A stretch of DNA of 5,457 nt from Spirochaetaceae bacterium (GTDB taxonomy: Bacteria; Spirochaetota; Spirochaetia; Treponematales; Breznakiellaceae), in the NCBI GenBank assembly GCA_031283025.1, contig JAITCP010000044.1, positions 1 through 5,457 of the forward strand, read 5' to 3'. Within the stretch, counting starts at the first letter, position 1; each line of letters begins with the position of its first letter. The translations under genes were made by a program, and so were the position numbers. Under the pieces are notes generated by a model, which saw only the letters and a list, made by a program, of their open reading frames with translations, did no database searches and was not told where the DNA came from. Positions 4,929 through 5,457 of this stretch are shown in pieces.

Positions 4929-5345
4929 CTAAGGGCACACCAGCCGAAAACCGTAGCCGCCGTAGCTGTAGTTCCGGTTGCTCGGGTTGACGTAGACCCG
5001 ACAGACCGAACGCGCGTAGGAAGCATCATCGACCCAGTACCCGCCGCGTATCACCCGGCCCGACCCAGAAGCCGCACCAACAGGATCAGTCTGCGCACCG
5101 CTTGAATAACTGCCATACCAATCCCAGCACCACTCCCACACGTTCCCGCTCATGTCATAAATGCCCAGCCCGTTGGGTGCCTTCGTCCCTACTGCTTTAC
5201 TTCCGTAAGCGCTGGTTCCAGAACTGCCATTATTGCCTGAATACCACGCCACCTCGTTTATATCGTTGCTCCCCGAATACGTGTAGTTCCCCGGCGTACC
5301 GTTGCCGCCTTTAGCCGCATACTCCCACTGCGCCTCAGGAGTCTG
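4929..5345 (-). pseudogene. C-terminal fragment of an FGE/SUMF1-like C-type-lectin-fold protein
   Basis: About 138 residues of an FGE-sulfatase-type fold are present: QTPEAQWEYAAKGG, EVAWYSGNNGSS, VGTKAPNGLGIYDMSGNVWE, WCWDWYGSYSSG, RVIRGGYW and a final YGFRLVCP before the TAG at 4929-4931. A full-length family member would have roughly 100 or more further residues before QTPEAQWEY. Here the frame continues only to a TGA at 5388-5390 (AKIRGYFSEEKVFL, not family-like), with no ATG/GTG/TTG start. A GTG at 5250-5252 is internal to the domain. The piece is therefore a 5'-truncated fragment or a displaced cassette. The catalytic cysteine pair expected after RGGSW in true FGE enzymes is absent (WVDDASYAR), so the parent was probably a binding protein. 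Positions that vary between paralogues are encoded almost entirely by codons ending in C or T. Confidence 0.8.
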
Positions 5346-5457
5346 TAGGAAAACCTTTTCCTCACTAAAATACCCCCTGATTTTTGCTCAAAAACAGCCA
5401 AAAAACGCCTAAAATGGCATGTTTTTTCACTTGTTTTTTATGCAAATTTACTTTTCC
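5346..5457. other. AT-rich non-coding segment next to the truncated lectin fragment
   Basis: No gene is visible. The composition shifts abruptly to runs of A and T compared with the GC-rich lectin fragment. A short palindrome GGAAAACCTTTTCC (5348-5361) sits right at the junction. ATGTTTTTT (5419-5427) and TTGTTTTTT (5431-5439) are near-repeats. The segment replaces the expected N-terminal coding part of the FGE-like gene, so it may be a repeat or an insertion/recombination boundary. Confidence 0.5.

Noticed and set aside
4929..5252. Complete small protein starting at GTG 5252
   Set aside because: The GTG is a Val inside the conserved EVAWYSG stretch and the FGE-like homology continues upstream without interruption to about 5345, with no ribosome binding site.
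4929..5345. Catalytically active formylglycine-generating enzyme
   Set aside because: The cysteine pair expected near RGGSW is missing and the N-terminal half of the domain is absent.
1..5457. CRISPR array, tRNA or rRNA genes, IS element
   Set aside because: No regularly spaced repeats, no cloverleaf or rRNA signatures, and no transposase-like frame were seen.

Overview
The window looks like a chromosomal segment of a spirochaete, most plausibly a Treponema of the insect-gut type. The evidence is the mixture of a long-form (clostridial/spirochaetal style) Rnf operon, a Treponema-like antitoxin/MazF pair, and a formylglycine-generating-enzyme-like (FGE/SUMF1) C-type-lectin module ending in GFRLVCP, at moderate GC. 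The genus is inferred from protein style and remembered family resemblance, not from a search.

Layout. Positions 1-3757 (minus strand) hold a tightly packed Rnf operon read right to left: rnfD, rnfG, rnfE, rnfA and rnfB (rnfB runs off the left edge). Every junction is a 4-base stop/start overlap (ATGA or GTGA), and each gene has a good Shine-Dalgarno sequence. Together the products form most of the membrane complex that passes electrons between ferredoxin and NAD(H) while moving Na+ or H+. rnfC, which usually opens such operons, is not upstream of rnfD here. A good sigma70-like promoter lies about 75-100 bases before rnfD instead.

Positions 3758-4127 contain no convincing gene. They carry the rnf promoter, two perfect hairpins in tandem, a third foldable segment flanked by 8-base direct repeats, and a plus-strand promoter whose predicted transcript start falls on the antitoxin start codon.

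Positions 4128-4827 (plus strand) hold an antitoxin gene overlapping a MazF-family toxin gene by ATGA. The toxin reading frame is broken by an apparent one-base deletion about seven codons in, while the rest of the toxin frame is clean.

Positions 4828-4928 form a short spacer with a GC-rich hairpin and a C-rich degenerate repeat (G-rich on the minus strand, a G-quadruplex candidate). Positions 4929-5345 (minus strand) encode the C-terminal part of an FGE-like C-type-lectin protein without its N-terminal half and without a start codon. Its last ~35 residues have the codon pattern expected of a diversity-generating-retroelement variable region, although no reverse transcriptase or template repeat is in the window. 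Positions 5346-5457 are AT-rich and non-coding as far as I can see.

The left two thirds is therefore a conserved housekeeping energy-conservation operon. The right third is accessory DNA with signs of rearrangement and gene decay.
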